A DNA stretch of 64,000 bases from Pseudomonas jinjuensis (lineage in GTDB: Bacteria; Pseudomonadota; Gammaproteobacteria; Pseudomonadales; Pseudomonadaceae), in assembly GCF_900103845.1 (NCBI RefSeq), contig NZ_FNIJ01000003.1, positions 1 to 64,000 on the forward strand, in the 5' to 3' direction. The stretch's first letter is position 1; every line of letters starts with the position of its first letter. Under the pieces are notes generated by a model that was given only the letters and a program-made list of their open reading frames with translations, was not told where the DNA came from and did no database searches. Position numbers and translations under genes: made by a program. Shown here piece after piece: positions 35,265 to 44,929 of the stretch.

Positions 35265-36806
35265 ATGTTTGGTTCCAACGACGACAAGAAAGCCCCGCAG
35301 GGCGGGGAAAAGAAAGGTCTGTTCGGCTGGCTGAAGAAGAAGCCGGCCGCCGAGACCCCGGCCGCCGCGCCACAGCCCGCTCCCGAGCAACCCGCCGCGC
35401 CGGCCGATGCCGCACCGGTGGTGCAGCAGCCGGCTCCTTCGCCGGTCATCGAGCCGGTGACTCCGCAGGCCGCTGCCGAAGCCGCTACGGCTCCAGAGCC
35501 GACGCCGCTCCCGGTCGAGCCGGTCGAGGTAGCGCCTGCCGCAGCCAGCGAGCCGGCCGGCAGCCCGATTCCCGAAATCCAGGTCGAAGCCGCGCCCATC
35601 GCCGAACCGGTCGTGCAGTCCGCGGCGGAACCGGCGGCCAAGTCCGGCTTCTTCGCCCGCTTCATGCCGGGCCGCCAGGAAGCGCCGCAGCCCGCCCCGA
35701 CCGGCGAGCCGCAGCCTGCAGAGCCCGTGGTTTCCGAGCCCGCGGCCGCTGAACCGGCCCCTGCGCCGGTCGAACCTGCCGCGCCTGCCCCCGTCGCCAG
35801 TGCGCCGGTCGAGCAGCCCGCCGCTCCTGCGCTTGTGGCAACCGTCCCGGCAGCAGCGTCCAGCGCCGAACCGGCCAAGCTCGGCTTCTTCGCCCGCCTC
35901 AAGCAGGGCCTGTCGAAGACCAGTGCCAGCATCGGCGAGGGCATGGCCAGCCTGTTCCTCGGCCGCAAGGCGATCGACGACGAGCTGTTCGACGAGATCG
36001 AGACGCGCCTGCTGACCGCCGACGTCGGCGTCGAGGCGACCAGCGTGATCATCCAGAACCTGACCCAGCGCGTGGCGCGCAAGCAGCTGGCCGACAGCGG
36101 CGCGCTGTACAAGGCGCTGCAGGAAGAGCTGGCCGGCCTGCTGCGGCCGGTGGAAAAGCCGCTGCAGATCGAAAAGCGCGATCCCTACGTGATCCTGGTG
36201 GTCGGCGTGAACGGCGTCGGCAAGACCACCACCATCGGCAAGCTGGCGAAGAAGCTGCAGCTGGAAGGCAGGAAGGTCATGCTCGCCGCCGGCGACACCT
36301 TCCGCGCCGCCGCCGTCGAGCAGCTGCAGGTGTGGGGCGAGCGCAACAACATCGCGGTGATCGCCCAGCACACCGGCGCCGACTCCGCCTCGGTGATCTT
36401 CGACGCGGTGCAGGCGGCCAAGGCCCGCGGCGCCGACGTGCTGATCGCCGATACCGCCGGTCGCCTGCACACCAAGGACAACCTGATGGAAGAGCTGAAG
36501 AAGGTGCGCCGGGTGATCGGCAAGCTGGATGAGACGGCTCCCCACGAGGTCCTGCTGGTGCTGGACGCCGGCACCGGGCAGAACGCGATCAACCAGGCCA
36601 GGCAGTTCAACAACGCAGTGGAACTCACCGGCCTGGCCCTGACCAAACTGGATGGCACCGCCAAGGGCGGGGTGATCTTCGCCCTGGCCAAGCAGTTCGG
36701 CCTGCCGATCCGCTACATCGGCGTCGGCGAAGGCATCGACGATCTGCGCACCTTCGAGGCCGACGCCTTCGTCCAGGCGCTTTTCGCAGAGCGGGAGCAC
36801 GCATGA
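35265..36806 (+). CDS. ftsY: Signal recognition particle receptor FtsY
   Basis: A 513-residue SRP receptor GTPase for co-translational membrane protein insertion. The first 200 residues are a low-complexity Ala/Pro/Glu-rich acidic A-domain, common in Pseudomonas. It contains a repeated G-F-F-A-R-hydrophobic segment ([10 protein letters not shown] and [10 protein letters not shown]) that may contact the membrane. The NG domain follows with [17 protein letters not shown] (P-loop), DTAGR and [10 protein letters not shown]. The last codons overlap the ftsE start by 4 nt, giving the classical ftsYEX operon. Confidence 0.96.
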   Translation: MFGSNDDKKAPQGGEKKGLFGWLKKKPAAETPAAAPQPAPEQPAAPADAAPVVQQPAPSPVIEPVTPQAAAEAATAPEPTPLPVEPVEVAPAAASEPAGSPIPEIQVEAAPIAEPVVQSAAEPAAKSGFFARFMPGRQEAPQPAPTGEPQPAEPVVSEPAAAEPAPAPVEPAAPAPVASAPVEQPAAPALVATVPAAASSAEPAKLGFFARLKQGLSKTSASIGEGMASLFLGRKAIDDELFDEIETRLLTADVGVEATSVIIQNLTQRVARKQLADSGALYKALQEELAGLLRPVEKPLQIEKRDPYVILVVGVNGVGKTTTIGKLAKKLQLEGRKVMLAAGDTFRAAAVEQLQVWGERNNIAVIAQHTGADSASVIFDAVQAAKARGADVLIADTAGRLHTKDNLMEELKKVRRVIGKLDETAPHEVLLVLDAGTGQNAINQARQFNNAVELTGLALTKLDGTAKGGVIFALAKQFGLPIRYIGVGEGIDDLRTFEADAFVQALFAEREHA

Positions 36807-37474
36807 TTCGATTCGAGCAGGTCGGCAAACGCTATTCCAATGGCCATGTCGGCCTGCACGACATTTCGTTCCGCGTGCACCGCGGCGAGATCATGTTCGT
36901 CACCGGCCACTCCGGCGCCGGCAAGAGCACCCTGCTGCGCCTGATCCTGGCGATGGAGCGGCCGACCTCCGGCAAGCTGCTGCTCGGCGGCCAGGACGTC
37001 AGCCGCATCTCCACCGCGCAGATTCCGTTCCTGCGCCGGCAGATCGGCGTGGTGTTCCAGAATCACCAGTTGCTGAACGATCGCAACGTGTTCGACAACG
37101 TTGCCCTGCCGATGCAGATTCTCGGCCTGCCCAAGGCGGAGATCGCCTACCGCGTCGAAGCGGCGCTGGACCGGGTCAACCTCAAGGAAAAGGCCGAGGA
37201 CCTGCCGTCCGATCTGTCCACCGGCCAGCAGCAGCGCGTCGGCATCGCCCGCGCGGTGGTGCACCGCCCTGCCCTGCTGCTCGCCGACGAACCGACCGGC
37301 AACCTCGACCCGCGCCTGGCCTCGGAAATCATGGCGGTGTTCGAGGACATCAACCGCCTCGGCACCACCGTGCTGGTCGCCAGCCACGACCTGGCGCTGA
37401 TCGCACGCATGCGCCACCGGATGATCACCCTGCAGCGCGGGCGCATCATCGCCGACCGCGAGGAGGAAGCCTGA
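36803..37474 (+). CDS. ftsE: Cell division ATP-binding protein FtsE
   Basis: A 223-residue ABC ATPase that pairs with FtsX at the division septum and controls peptidoglycan hydrolases through EnvC-type activators. Walker A is GHSGAGKSTLLRL, the signature is LSTGQQQRV, Walker B is LLLADEPTGNLD and the switch His is in ASHDL. It overlaps ftsY upstream and shares one base with ftsX downstream (TGATG), indicating coupling. Confidence 0.96.
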   Translation: MIRFEQVGKRYSNGHVGLHDISFRVHRGEIMFVTGHSGAGKSTLLRLILAMERPTSGKLLLGGQDVSRISTAQIPFLRRQIGVVFQNHQLLNDRNVFDNVALPMQILGLPKAEIAYRVEAALDRVNLKEKAEDLPSDLSTGQQQRVGIARAVVHRPALLLADEPTGNLDPRLASEIMAVFEDINRLGTTVLVASHDLALIARMRHRMITLQRGRIIADREEEA

Positions 37475-38481
37475 TGGGCGCCAACGAACTGCCCCACGGC
37501 CCGGAAGAGGGCACCCCGCAGCGCCCGGTGCGCCAGGTGGAGGAAAACGACGCCGAGGATCTCAGCGGCGGCCTCAGCGCCTATGCGGAGAGCCACCGCG
37601 CCAGCCTGCTGGACAGCCTCAGGCGCCTGTTCAGCCATCCCTTCGGCAGCTTCTTCACCTGCCTGGTGATGGGCATCACCCTGAGCCTGCCGATGGGCCT
37701 GTCGCTGCTGCTGCACAACGTCGAACGCCTCGGCGGCTCCTGGCAGCGCGCGGCGCAGATTTCCCTGTTCCTCGACCTCAAGGCCGGCGAGGCCCAGGGC
37801 CAGGACCTGCGTGAGCAGATCGAGGGCATGCCGGACGTGATCGAGGCGCAGCTGATCGGCCGCGACGAGGCGCTGCAGGAGCTGCAGCAGCAGTCCGGCC
37901 TCGGCGAGGCGCTGCGCGACCTGCCGGAGAATCCGCTGCCGATGGTGATCTCGGTGACGCCCAAACAGGTCGACAAGGACCAGCTGGACGCCCTGCGCCA
38001 GCGCCTGGCGGAAATGCCCGGCGTGCAGCAGGCGCAGCTCGACCTGCAGTGGGTGGAGCGCCTGTCGGCGATCCTCAAGCTCGGCGACCGCTTCGTCTTC
38101 GGCCTGACCATCCTGCTGGTGCTGACCCTGCTGCTGGTGATCGGCAATACCATTCGTCTGCATATCGAGAACCGGCGCAGCGAAATCGAGGTGATCAAGC
38201 TGGTCGGCGGGACGGACGGCTACGTGCGCCGCCCCTTCCTCTATATGGGCGCGCTCTACGGCCTGGGCGCCGGCGTGCTGTCCTGGGCGCTGCTGGCCTT
38301 CGGCCTGGACTGGCTGAACGGCGCGGTGGTCAACCTCGCGGGCCTCTACGGCAGCGATTTCGCCCTGGCCGGCGTACCGCTGGAAGACGGCCTTTCGCTG
38401 ACCATCGGCGCCGTGCTGCTGGGCTGGATCGGCGCCTGGCTGGCGGTGGCGCGGCATCTGCGGGAGCTGGCGCCGCGCTGA
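37474..38481 (+). CDS. ftsX: Cell division protein FtsX
   Basis: A 335-residue four-helix membrane protein, partner of FtsE. A cytoplasmic N-terminus of about 55 residues precedes helix 1 (FFTCLVMGITLSLPMGLSLLL). A periplasmic domain of about 115 residues follows, then three helices near 205-225, 255-280 and 300-325. The segment RRSEIEVIKLVGGTDGYVRRPF between helices 2 and 3 is typical of FtsX. It starts inside the ftsE stop. Confidence 0.95.
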   Translation: MGANELPHGPEEGTPQRPVRQVEENDAEDLSGGLSAYAESHRASLLDSLRRLFSHPFGSFFTCLVMGITLSLPMGLSLLLHNVERLGGSWQRAAQISLFLDLKAGEAQGQDLREQIEGMPDVIEAQLIGRDEALQELQQQSGLGEALRDLPENPLPMVISVTPKQVDKDQLDALRQRLAEMPGVQQAQLDLQWVERLSAILKLGDRFVFGLTILLVLTLLLVIGNTIRLHIENRRSEIEVIKLVGGTDGYVRRPFLYMGALYGLGAGVLSWALLAFGLDWLNGAVVNLAGLYGSDFALAGVPLEDGLSLTIGAVLLGWIGAWLAVARHLRELAPR

Positions 38482-38514
38482 TTTTTCCGGCTTCTTTTTC
38501 TGACCGCTCAGACA

Positions 38515-38567
38515 GGTGTAAAGGAACTTTTACACCCACTTGCAGTCAGATTTCGCAGTGCTACACT
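38515..38567 (+). promoter_or_regulatory. rpoH upstream palindrome and sigma-70 promoter
   Basis: An exact inverted repeat, GGTGTAAA-N6-TTTACACC, lies at 38515-38536 immediately upstream of a promoter with -35 TTGCAG (38540-38545), 16-bp spacer and -10 TACACT (38562-38567). The palindrome could be an operator or part of an ftsX terminator. No T-run follows it, so I lean to an operator, with low confidence. Confidence 0.5.
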
Positions 38568-38596
38568 GCGCCAGTTTCGTGAGTCGGAGGATTCGC

Positions 38597-39451
<855 letters not shown>

Positions 39452-39480
39452 CGGGCCGCACGCGAGCCGCTAGGATAGAC

Positions 39481-39507
39481 AGCCGCGCTTTCGAGCGCGG
39501 CTTTTTT
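39481..39507 (+). terminator. Rho-independent terminator after rpoH
   Basis: The stem AGCCGCGC-TTTCGA-GCGCGGCT is followed directly by six T residues (39502-39507), 30 nt after the rpoH stop. Confidence 0.9.
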
Positions 39508-39537
39508 CTGTCCGCCTCTTTTCCGCTGGAGATCCGC

Positions 39538-40164
39538 ATGCCGCGCCTTCGCCCAGGCCATGGCCTGTTCTTTCTCGCAATCGCCGCACTGGCCTTCGCC
39601 TTCGGGCTGTGGGTCAGCCGCCCGTCGGCGCCGCTCAAGCCGCCGGCCTGGCTGGCCGACTGGCAGGGCGCGGTGCTGACGCCGCTGGCCGACGACCATC
39701 TCACCCTCGGCCAGCTGCATGAGAAACAGAAAGGCGAGCTGTGGCTGACCCGCGACGAGCAGGGCCCGGAACTGGCCTACCGGGCGCATGTCGTCACCGA
39801 CGACGGCCCCTGGCGGCTGGAAGCCGAGCTGGCCCTGAGCGACGCGGAACGCGCCAGCCTGGAGAAGGCCACCGACATCGCCCCGGGCAGCCCGGCGCAG
39901 GCGCTCAGCGAACAGCTGCTCGACCAGCTGGCGGCCAAGCCGGTCGCCGCCATCGCCCTGGCGCCCCAGGAAGATCTCGCCATCGGCCGCCTCGGCGCGG
40001 CATACGGCCAGCCGCGGGTGACCCTGCAGACCGAAGAGGGCGAAGCCTGGATCTACCCCGACCGGGGCCTGACGCTGATGCACAAGGACGGCATCCTGCA
40101 ATGGCTGCGAGTGGTGCCGAGCAGGACCTTCCTGAAGACGCCGCCGACCGGCGAAAAGCCCTAG
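39538..40164 (+). CDS. Conserved membrane-anchored protein of unknown function
   Basis: A 208-residue protein with an N-terminal transmembrane segment (about residues 9-26, LFFLAIAALAFAFGLWV) and a periplasmic domain with regular short strands and helices. It has no lipobox and no recognisable catalytic motif. It lies between the rpoH terminator and convergent mtgA, whose 3' end it overlaps by 4 nt. A hypothetical protein occupies the same place in P. aeruginosa as I recall, so it is a genuine core gene, function unknown. Confidence 0.75.
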   Translation: MPRLRPGHGLFFLAIAALAFAFGLWVSRPSAPLKPPAWLADWQGAVLTPLADDHLTLGQLHEKQKGELWLTRDEQGPELAYRAHVVTDDGPWRLEAELALSDAERASLEKATDIAPGSPAQALSEQLLDQLAAKPVAAIALAPQEDLAIGRLGAAYGQPRVTLQTEEGEAWIYPDRGLTLMHKDGILQWLRVVPSRTFLKTPPTGEKP

Positions 40165-40847
40165 AGCCTTTGCAGGTAACCGTCGCCGAGCTGCCACATC
40201 TGCTGGCGAATCCAGGCCGAGCGCTGGCGCACGTAGGGGCTGGGACGCGCCGCACTCCACTCGCGCGGGTTCGGCAGCACCGCGGCGAGCAGGCTGGCCT
40301 GCTGGCGTGACAGGCGCCGGGCGTCGACGCCGAAGTGATGGCGCGCGGCGGCCTGGGCGCCGAACACGCCGCTGTCCCATTCCACGCTGTTCAGGTAGAC
40401 CTCGAGAATCCGCTGCTTCGACCACAGCGTCTCGATCAGCACGGTGAACCACGCCTCGAAGCCCTTGCGCAGCCAACTGCGGCCCGGCCAGAGGAACAGG
40501 TTCTTCGCCACCTGCTGGCTGATGGTGCTGGCCCCGCGGATGCTGCGGCCGCGCTCGTTGTGCTTCAGCGCCTGCTCGATCGCCGGCAGGTCGAAGCCGT
40601 GATGTTCGGGGAATTTCTGGTCTTCGCCGGCGATCACGGCGATCTTCAGGCTGTTCGGCAGGTCGTCCCAGGACACCCAGTCGCGCTGCAGGTCGATCGG
40701 TTCGCCATCGATCCAGGATTCCACCTTGCGCTCGACCATCAGCATGCTGCCGGGCGGCGGCACCCAGCGGAACACCAGGACCAGTGCGGCGCTGCCGGCG
40801 ACGAACCAGAGCAGGATCTTGAGCAGGCGGCGGGGCAGGTTGCGCAT
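40161..40847 (-). CDS. mtgA: Monofunctional biosynthetic peptidoglycan transglycosylase
   Basis: A 228-residue GT51 glycosyltransferase that polymerises lipid II glycan strands without a transpeptidase domain. A single N-terminal transmembrane helix (about residues 8-25) precedes the catalytic domain, which contains AGEDQKFPEHHGFD (first catalytic Glu), RGASTISQQVAKNLFLW and KQRILEVYLN motifs. Length and motifs match MtgA. It is convergent with the preceding gene. Confidence 0.94.
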   Translation of the reverse strand: MRNLPRRLLKILLWFVAGSAALVLVFRWVPPPGSMLMVERKVESWIDGEPIDLQRDWVSWDDLPNSLKIAVIAGEDQKFPEHHGFDLPAIEQALKHNERGRSIRGASTISQQVAKNLFLWPGRSWLRKGFEAWFTVLIETLWSKQRILEVYLNSVEWDSGVFGAQAAARHHFGVDARRLSRQQASLLAAVLPNPREWSAARPSPYVRQRSAWIRQQMWQLGDGYLQRL

Positions 40848-40915
40848 GAGGCTATGCCAGGAAGGATCGGGCGGGCCATTATAACGGGACTGTCCCGACT
40901 GAATGGATTCTTCAT

Positions 40916-41287
40916 ATGCTGCGTACCTTCCTCATGCTAGCCGCATTCTTCGGCTTCACCGGCGTCGGCCTCGGCGCCTTCGCCGCCCACGCCCTGAAGG
41001 CCCGGCTGAGCCCGGAACACCTGGCGGTATTCCAGACCGGCGTGCACTACCAGCAGATCCATGCCCTGGCGCTGCTCGGCGTGGCGCTGCTGTCCACCCA
41101 CGTCAGCGGCTCGCTGGTGGGCGCGGCGGGCTGGTTCTTCACCGCCGGCATCCTGCTGTTCTCCGGCAGCCTCTACCTGCTCACGCTGACCGGCACCCCG
41201 GCGCTGGGCATGATCACCCCGATCGGCGGCGTGGCCTTCCTCGCCGGCTGGCTGCTGCTGTTCCTCGTCGCCTTCCGCCTGGCCTGA
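40916..41287 (+). CDS. DUF423-family small membrane protein
   Basis: A 123-residue inner-membrane protein with four predicted helices. It includes the family patterns FTGVGLGAFAAHALK near the N-terminus, QIHALALLGVALL, FSGSLYLLTLTG and TPIGGVAFLAGWLLL. DUF423 proteins are common and uncharacterised. A hairpin at 41301-41322 ends the gene. It is conserved between mtgA and thiS in Pseudomonas as I know the order. Confidence 0.85.
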   Translation: MLRTFLMLAAFFGFTGVGLGAFAAHALKARLSPEHLAVFQTGVHYQQIHALALLGVALLSTHVSGSLVGAAGWFFTAGILLFSGSLYLLTLTGTPALGMITPIGGVAFLAGWLLLFLVAFRLA

Positions 41288-41300
41288 CCCGGACGTCAGA

Positions 41301-41322
41301 AAGGCCGCCGGGTGGCGGCCTT
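41301..41322 (+). terminator. Hairpin after the DUF423 gene
   Basis: AAGGCCGCC-GGGT-GGCGGCCTT forms a perfect stem 14 nt after the stop codon. The T-run is weak (TTGTGCCTT), so termination is probable rather than certain. Confidence 0.6.
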
Positions 41323-41388
41323 GTGCCTTGGTCATCGCGGCAGATCGGGCTAGAATGCCGTCCCCTCCAGTACACGATCCGTCCGCCA

Positions 41389-41589
41389 ATGCGTATCCAG
41401 TTGAATGGCGAAGCCTATGAGCTGCCCGACGGCCAGACCGTCGCGAACCTGCTTGAACGTCTCGAACTGACCGGCCGCCGCGTCGCGGTCGAACTCAACC
41501 AGGACATCGTGCCGCGCAGCCAGCACAGCGCTACCGCCCTGCGTGACGGCGACCAGGTGGAAGTCGTGCACGCCATCGGTGGCGGCTAG
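41389..41589 (+). CDS. thiS: Sulfur carrier protein ThiS
   Basis: A 66-residue ubiquitin-like sulfur carrier for thiazole synthesis. It starts [15 protein letters not shown] and ends in the Gly-Gly-Gly tail (VVHAIGGG) needed for adenylation and thiocarboxylate formation. A -10-like TAGAAT at 41351-41356 lies upstream. No TPP riboswitch features are seen in the 100-nt leader. It is followed by thiG. Confidence 0.93.
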   Translation: MRIQLNGEAYELPDGQTVANLLERLELTGRRVAVELNQDIVPRSQHSATALRDGDQVEVVHAIGGG

Positions 41590-41654
41590 AACGCTCTCGC
41601 CCGCCCGTAATTTCCAGGCCCCGCCCAGCCTTATCCTTTCCGAGGAGTGATCCG

Positions 41655-42461
41655 ATGAGCCAAGCTCCATCCACCCTGCCTGCCGACAAGCCCTTCACCC
41701 TGGCCGGGCGCACCTACGCGTCGCGCCTGCTGGTCGGCACCGGCAAGTACAAGGATCTCGACGAGACCCGCCGCGCCATCGAGGCGTCCGGTGCGGAGAT
41801 CGTCACCGTGGCGGTGCGCCGCACCAACATCGGCCAGAACCCCGGCGAGCCGAACCTGCTCGACGTGATCCCGCCGGATCGCTACACCATCCTGCCGAAC
41901 ACCGCCGGCTGCTACGACGCCGTCGAGGCCGTGCGCACCTGCCGCCTGGCCCGCGAGCTGCTGGATGGCCACAACCTGGTCAAGCTGGAAGTGCTGGCCG
42001 ACCAGAAGACCCTGTTCCCCAACGTGGTCGAAACCCTCAAGGCCGCCGAAGTGCTGGTCAAGGACGGCTTCGACGTCATGGTGTACACCAGCGACGACCC
42101 GATCATCGCCCGCCAGCTCGCCGAGATCGGCTGCATCGCGGTGATGCCGCTGGCCGGCCTGATCGGCTCCGGCATGGGCATCTGCAACCCGTGGAACCTG
42201 CGCATCATCCTCGAGGAAGCCACGGTCCCGGTGCTGGTCGACGCCGGCGTGGGCACCGCTTCCGACGCCACCATCGCCATGGAGCTGGGCTGCGAGGCCG
42301 TGCTGATGAACACCGCCATCGCCCACGCGCAGAACCCGGTGATGATGGCCGAGGCGATGAAGCACGCGATCGTCGCCGGCCGCCTGGCCTACCTGGCCGG
42401 CCGCATGCCGCGCAAGCTGTACGCCAGCGCCTCGTCGCCGCTGGAAGGCCTGATCGGCTGA
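41655..42461 (+). CDS. thiG: Thiazole synthase ThiG
   Basis: A 268-residue TIM-barrel enzyme that forms the thiazole ring of thiamine from deoxyxylulose phosphate, dehydroglycine and ThiS thiocarboxylate. Typical segments are [28 protein letters not shown], the catalytic-Lys region [16 protein letters not shown], and the phosphate-binding [19 protein letters not shown] precedes the ATG at 41655. It forms a two-gene thiSG unit ended by a hairpin at 42482-42516. Confidence 0.95.
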   Translation: MSQAPSTLPADKPFTLAGRTYASRLLVGTGKYKDLDETRRAIEASGAEIVTVAVRRTNIGQNPGEPNLLDVIPPDRYTILPNTAGCYDAVEAVRTCRLARELLDGHNLVKLEVLADQKTLFPNVVETLKAAEVLVKDGFDVMVYTSDDPIIARQLAEIGCIAVMPLAGLIGSGMGICNPWNLRIILEEATVPVLVDAGVGTASDATIAMELGCEAVLMNTAIAHAQNPVMMAEAMKHAIVAGRLAYLAGRMPRKLYASASSPLEGLIG

Positions 42462-42481
42462 TACTCCCTTTCCATCTCTGA

Positions 42482-42520
42482 CGACGGGCCGGATGCCTGA
42501 GGTGTCCGGCCCGTCGCATT
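42482..42520 (+). terminator. Hairpin between thiG and trmB
   Basis: CGACGGGCCGGA (42482-42493) and its exact complement (42505-42516) flank an 11-nt loop and are followed by CATTT. It probably terminates thiSG transcription. Confidence 0.65.
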
Positions 42521-42540
42521 TACAGTTCCAAGGTCCAGAC

Positions 42541-43260
42541 ATGAGCGATACCCAGGAAATCCAGGCAGCCACCGACGACGCGCGGCCGATGCGCACCATC
42601 AAGAGCTTCGTGATGCGCGCCGGGCGCATGACCGAAGGCCAGCAGCGCGGCCTCGACCAGGGCTGGCCGAAGTTCGGCCTGGAGCTCGCCGACGGCCTGC
42701 AGGATTTCGACCAGGTATTCGGCCGCCAGGCGCCGCGCACCTTCGAGATCGGCTTCGGCATGGGCCACGCGACCCTGGAGATGGCCGCCGCCGCGCCGGA
42801 GCAGGACTTCATCGGCGTGGAAGTGCATCGCCCGGGCGTCGGCGCGCTGCTCAACGGCATGCTGACGCAGAACCTGAGCAACATCCGCGTCTACAGCTGC
42901 GACGCCATCGAAGTGCTGAAGGAGTGCGTGGCCGACGCCAGCCTCGATCGCGTGCTGCTGTTCTTCCCCGATCCCTGGCACAAGTCGCGCCACCACAAGC
43001 GCCGCATCGTCCAGCCGTCCTGGGCCGAGCTGGTGCGGCAGAAGCTCAAGGTCGGCAGCGTGCTGCACATGGCCACCGACTGGGAACAGTACGCCGAGCA
43101 CATGCTGGAAGTGATGAACGCGGCGCCCGGCTACCGCAACCTGTCCGCCGACAACACCTACGTGCCGCGCCCGGAAGAGCGCCCGTCGACCAAGTTCGAG
43201 CGCCGCGGCGAGCGGCTGGGGCATGGGGTGTGGGACCTGAAGTTCCAGCGCGTCGAGTGA
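42541..43260 (+). CDS. trmB: tRNA (guanine(46)-N(7))-methyltransferase
   Basis: A 239-residue SAM-dependent methyltransferase that makes m7G46 in the variable loop of tRNA. The SAM site is [15 protein letters not shown] and the catalytic/tRNA-binding motif [18 protein letters not shown] is complete. The C-terminal [20 protein letters not shown] is typical of TrmB. I start at the ATG at 42541 (MSDTQEIQ); an upstream in-frame start would run into the terminator hairpin. Confidence 0.94.
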   Translation: MSDTQEIQAATDDARPMRTIKSFVMRAGRMTEGQQRGLDQGWPKFGLELADGLQDFDQVFGRQAPRTFEIGFGMGHATLEMAAAAPEQDFIGVEVHRPGVGALLNGMLTQNLSNIRVYSCDAIEVLKECVADASLDRVLLFFPDPWHKSRHHKRRIVQPSWAELVRQKLKVGSVLHMATDWEQYAEHMLEVMNAAPGYRNLSADNTYVPRPEERPSTKFERRGERLGHGVWDLKFQRVE

Positions 43261-43274
43261 CCCGTTCTTCGTAG

Positions 43275-43303
43275 GGCGAATGACGCGTTCCGCTTCATTC
43301 GCC
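43275..43303. terminator. Bidirectional hairpin between trmB and a convergent gene
   Basis: GGCGAATGA (43275-43283) and TCATTCGCC (43295-43303) are exact complements with an 11-nt loop. It lies just before the stop codon side of the convergent minus-strand gene. Confidence 0.55.
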
Positions 43304-43308
43304 GCTTC

Positions 43309-43563
43309 TCAATCGATCAACTCCGCCCCCAGCACCGTGGTATCCGGCAGGCGCACCGGCGCCGGGCTGATCTGCAGGTACTTGATGCTGTTGCGCGGAA
43401 TGATCAGCAGGTCGCCGTCCACCTCGATGCTGATGGAGGTCGACTCCATCTGCTTGCGGATGCCGCGGGCGACCTCGGCGGGATCGTCGCTCTGCTGGGG
43501 AAAGCGCAGCGCCAGGCGCTGGCCGTCGAGGAAGTGCAGGTAGAGGTGCTTGATCGCTTTCAT
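43309..43563 (-). CDS. Small conserved hypothetical protein
   Basis: An 84-residue protein starting MKAIKHLYLHFLDGQRLALRFP, with alternating strand-like segments (SISIEVDGDLLIIPRNSIKYLQI) that suggest a small beta-rich fold. No motif I recognise. AGGGACC at the correct distance (reading on the minus strand) could be the ribosome-binding site. It is convergent with trmB and probably a real core gene, given its codon pattern and position; function unknown. Confidence 0.65.
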   Translation of the reverse strand: MKAIKHLYLHFLDGQRLALRFPQQSDDPAEVARGIRKQMESTSISIEVDGDLLIIPRNSIKYLQISPAPVRLPDTTVLGAELID

Positions 43564-43581
43564 GGTCCCTCCGCGGGCTCA

Positions 43582-43630
43582 GGGCCTGTTGACGTTTCGT
43601 TCCGAACCGGAACGAAGCGTCAACAGACCC
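43582..43630. repeat. Long inverted repeat (dispersed pseudomonad type)
   Basis: GGGCCTGTTGACG...CGTTCCG and its near-complement CGGAACG...CGTCAACAGACCC face each other across AAC, giving a stem of more than 20 bp. It lies between two minus-strand genes and could terminate the upstream one (the DUF3392 gene). I recall similar GTTGACGTTTCGTTCC palindromes at other sites in Pseudomonas, but cannot check copy number here. Confidence 0.7.
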
Positions 43631-43661
43631 TATGGGGCCGACCGCCGAGGGAGCCGACAGA

Positions 43662-43985
43662 TCAGCTGCGGTCGGCGATCATGCCTATCACGAAGAACAC
43701 TAGCAGCAGCACCGGCGCCAGGGTGTAGTTGTTGAAGTAGCCCAGCCCCTTGGCGAGCCACGGCGTGACGTAGACCATCGCCAGGCCGTAGCCGACGGCG
43801 CAGACGAGCACGAACAGCAGGGTGCGGAAGACGAAGTTGAGGCTGCCGATGCGCTGCTGCACCCAGGCGTTGAGCAGCGGGCCGAACAGCACCAGCAGGG
43901 TGGCCATGAGCGCCAGGGCGATCTCGGAAAGATGGCCGCGGCTCCAGCGCGAGGCGGTAGCGATCAGGTCGAGCGCAAAGTCCAT
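43662..43985 (-). CDS. DUF3392-family membrane protein
   Basis: A 107-residue protein with three hydrophobic helices (about residues 20-40, 50-72 and 87-104). It includes WSRGHLSEIALALMATLLVLFGP and the C-terminal FVIGMIADRS. The start at 43985 is set by AAGGAG 6 nt upstream; a longer reading frame upstream lies antisense to the next gene and is not credible. The family is common in marine and soil gammaproteobacteria and has no known function. Confidence 0.85.
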   Translation of the reverse strand: MDFALDLIATASRWSRGHLSEIALALMATLLVLFGPLLNAWVQQRIGSLNFVFRTLLFVLVCAVGYGLAMVYVTPWLAKGLGYFNNYTLAPVLLLVFFVIGMIADRS

Positions 43986-44306
43986 GTAGGCTCCTTGGAT
44001 GTCGTCGGGCATCGGGAGTTTACATGGCTCGTCGCGGGTGCGAAGCGGAGTGGCGGAAAAACCCTGCCGGGGGCTCTGGCACGGGGCCATCCGCGCCATC
44101 AGAAAGCAATCACCGGAACACGAAAAAAGGCCCTGGAAACGGGCCTCGGAATAAGCCTCAGACAAGCCGATTTCGAATAAGTTCCGCAACAAAATCAATA
44201 ACTTGCATATTTTAGTGAAAGTCGTGCTATTCGTCGGCAGACGCTTGTCAGCCGCCTCGTCCAACTCCAGCATCGCCGCCAACACCACCACAGAGAGAAC
44301 CTCTCT
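43986..44306. other. Intergenic leader before the glycine-zipper genes
   Basis: A locally AT-rich 321-nt gap. A short hairpin AGGCCC-TGGAAAC-GGGCCT is at about 44127-44145. A weak sigma-70 candidate is TTGCAT (44203-44208), 17 bp, GCTATT (44226-44231). GAGAGAACCTCTCT at about 44291-44304 is a palindrome that covers the ribosome-binding region of the next gene. Confidence 0.4.
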
Positions 44307-44807
44307 ATGAAGTACTCCTCGATGCTCCTGCTTACCTTCGCGCTGGCCGGCGGCAATGCCTTCGCGGATGGCGACACCCGTGCCGGCGTCGGCGGCGCCC
44401 TGGGCGGGGTATTGGGTTCGGTCGTCGGCCAGGCGGTCGGCGGCAGCACCGGTGCCGCCATTGGCAGCGGCGTAGGCGGCGCAGCAGGCGGCGCGGTCGC
44501 CGCACGGCGCGGCAACAAGACCGAAGCGGCCATCGGCGGCGGTCTCGGCGCAGCGGGCGGCCAGGTCATCGGCAACAAGGTCGGCGGCACCACCGGCGGC
44601 CTGATCGGCGCAGCCCTGGGCGGCGGCGCTGGCGGCGCGCTGGGCAACCACTATGCCGACAACAACCGTGACGATGACGACGACTACCGCCGCGCGGGCT
44701 ACCGCGATGGCTATCGTGATGGTCGCCGCAACGGCTGGCACGACAATGGCCGCCACCGTGGCCACTACAAGCACAAGTGGCACCGCAAGCATCGCCATTG
44801 GGACTGA
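44307..44807 (+). CDS. Secreted glycine-zipper protein 1
   Basis: A 166-residue exported protein. A signal peptide (about residues 1-20, ending AFA) is followed by about 90 residues made almost wholly of Gly/Ala with GxxxG spacing (VGGALGGVLGSVVGQAVGG). A basic C-terminus rich in Arg, His, Tyr and Asp (DDDDDYRRAGYRDGYRDGRR, then His/Lys) ends it. The glycine zipper should insert in or associate with a membrane, by analogy with the OmpA-like and Rick17kDa zipper proteins. A terminator follows at 44851-44881. Its paralogue is the next gene, so the two arose by tandem duplication. Confidence 0.8.
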   Translation: MKYSSMLLLTFALAGGNAFADGDTRAGVGGALGGVLGSVVGQAVGGSTGAAIGSGVGGAAGGAVAARRGNKTEAAIGGGLGAAGGQVIGNKVGGTTGGLIGAALGGGAGGALGNHYADNNRDDDDDYRRAGYRDGYRDGRRNGWHDNGRHRGHYKHKWHRKHRHWD

Positions 44808-44850
44808 TCGACGGTCCGCAATTCAGCGAAAAGCTTGATCCACATCCATG

Positions 44851-44881
44851 AACAGCCGGACTTCGATTGTCCGGCTGTTTT
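44851..44881 (+). terminator. Terminator after glycine-zipper gene 1
   Basis: AACAGCCGGAC-TTCGATT-GTCCGGCTGTT followed by TT; an 11-bp stem. Confidence 0.75.
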
Positions 44882-44929
44882 GCGTCCGACAGAATTTCCC
44901 CGCTCCTTTTTCCACTTTTCGAGGTACGC

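Noticed and set aside
41288-41388. TPP riboswitch upstream of thiS
   Set aside because: The 100-nt leader lacks the conserved thi-box sequences; it holds only the preceding gene's hairpin and a -10-like box.
43662-44798. A 378-residue protein extending upstream from the DUF3392 gene
   Set aside because: The upstream part is antisense to the glycine-zipper gene and has no domain. AAGGAG sits before the internal ATG at 43985, which gives the expected 107-residue protein.
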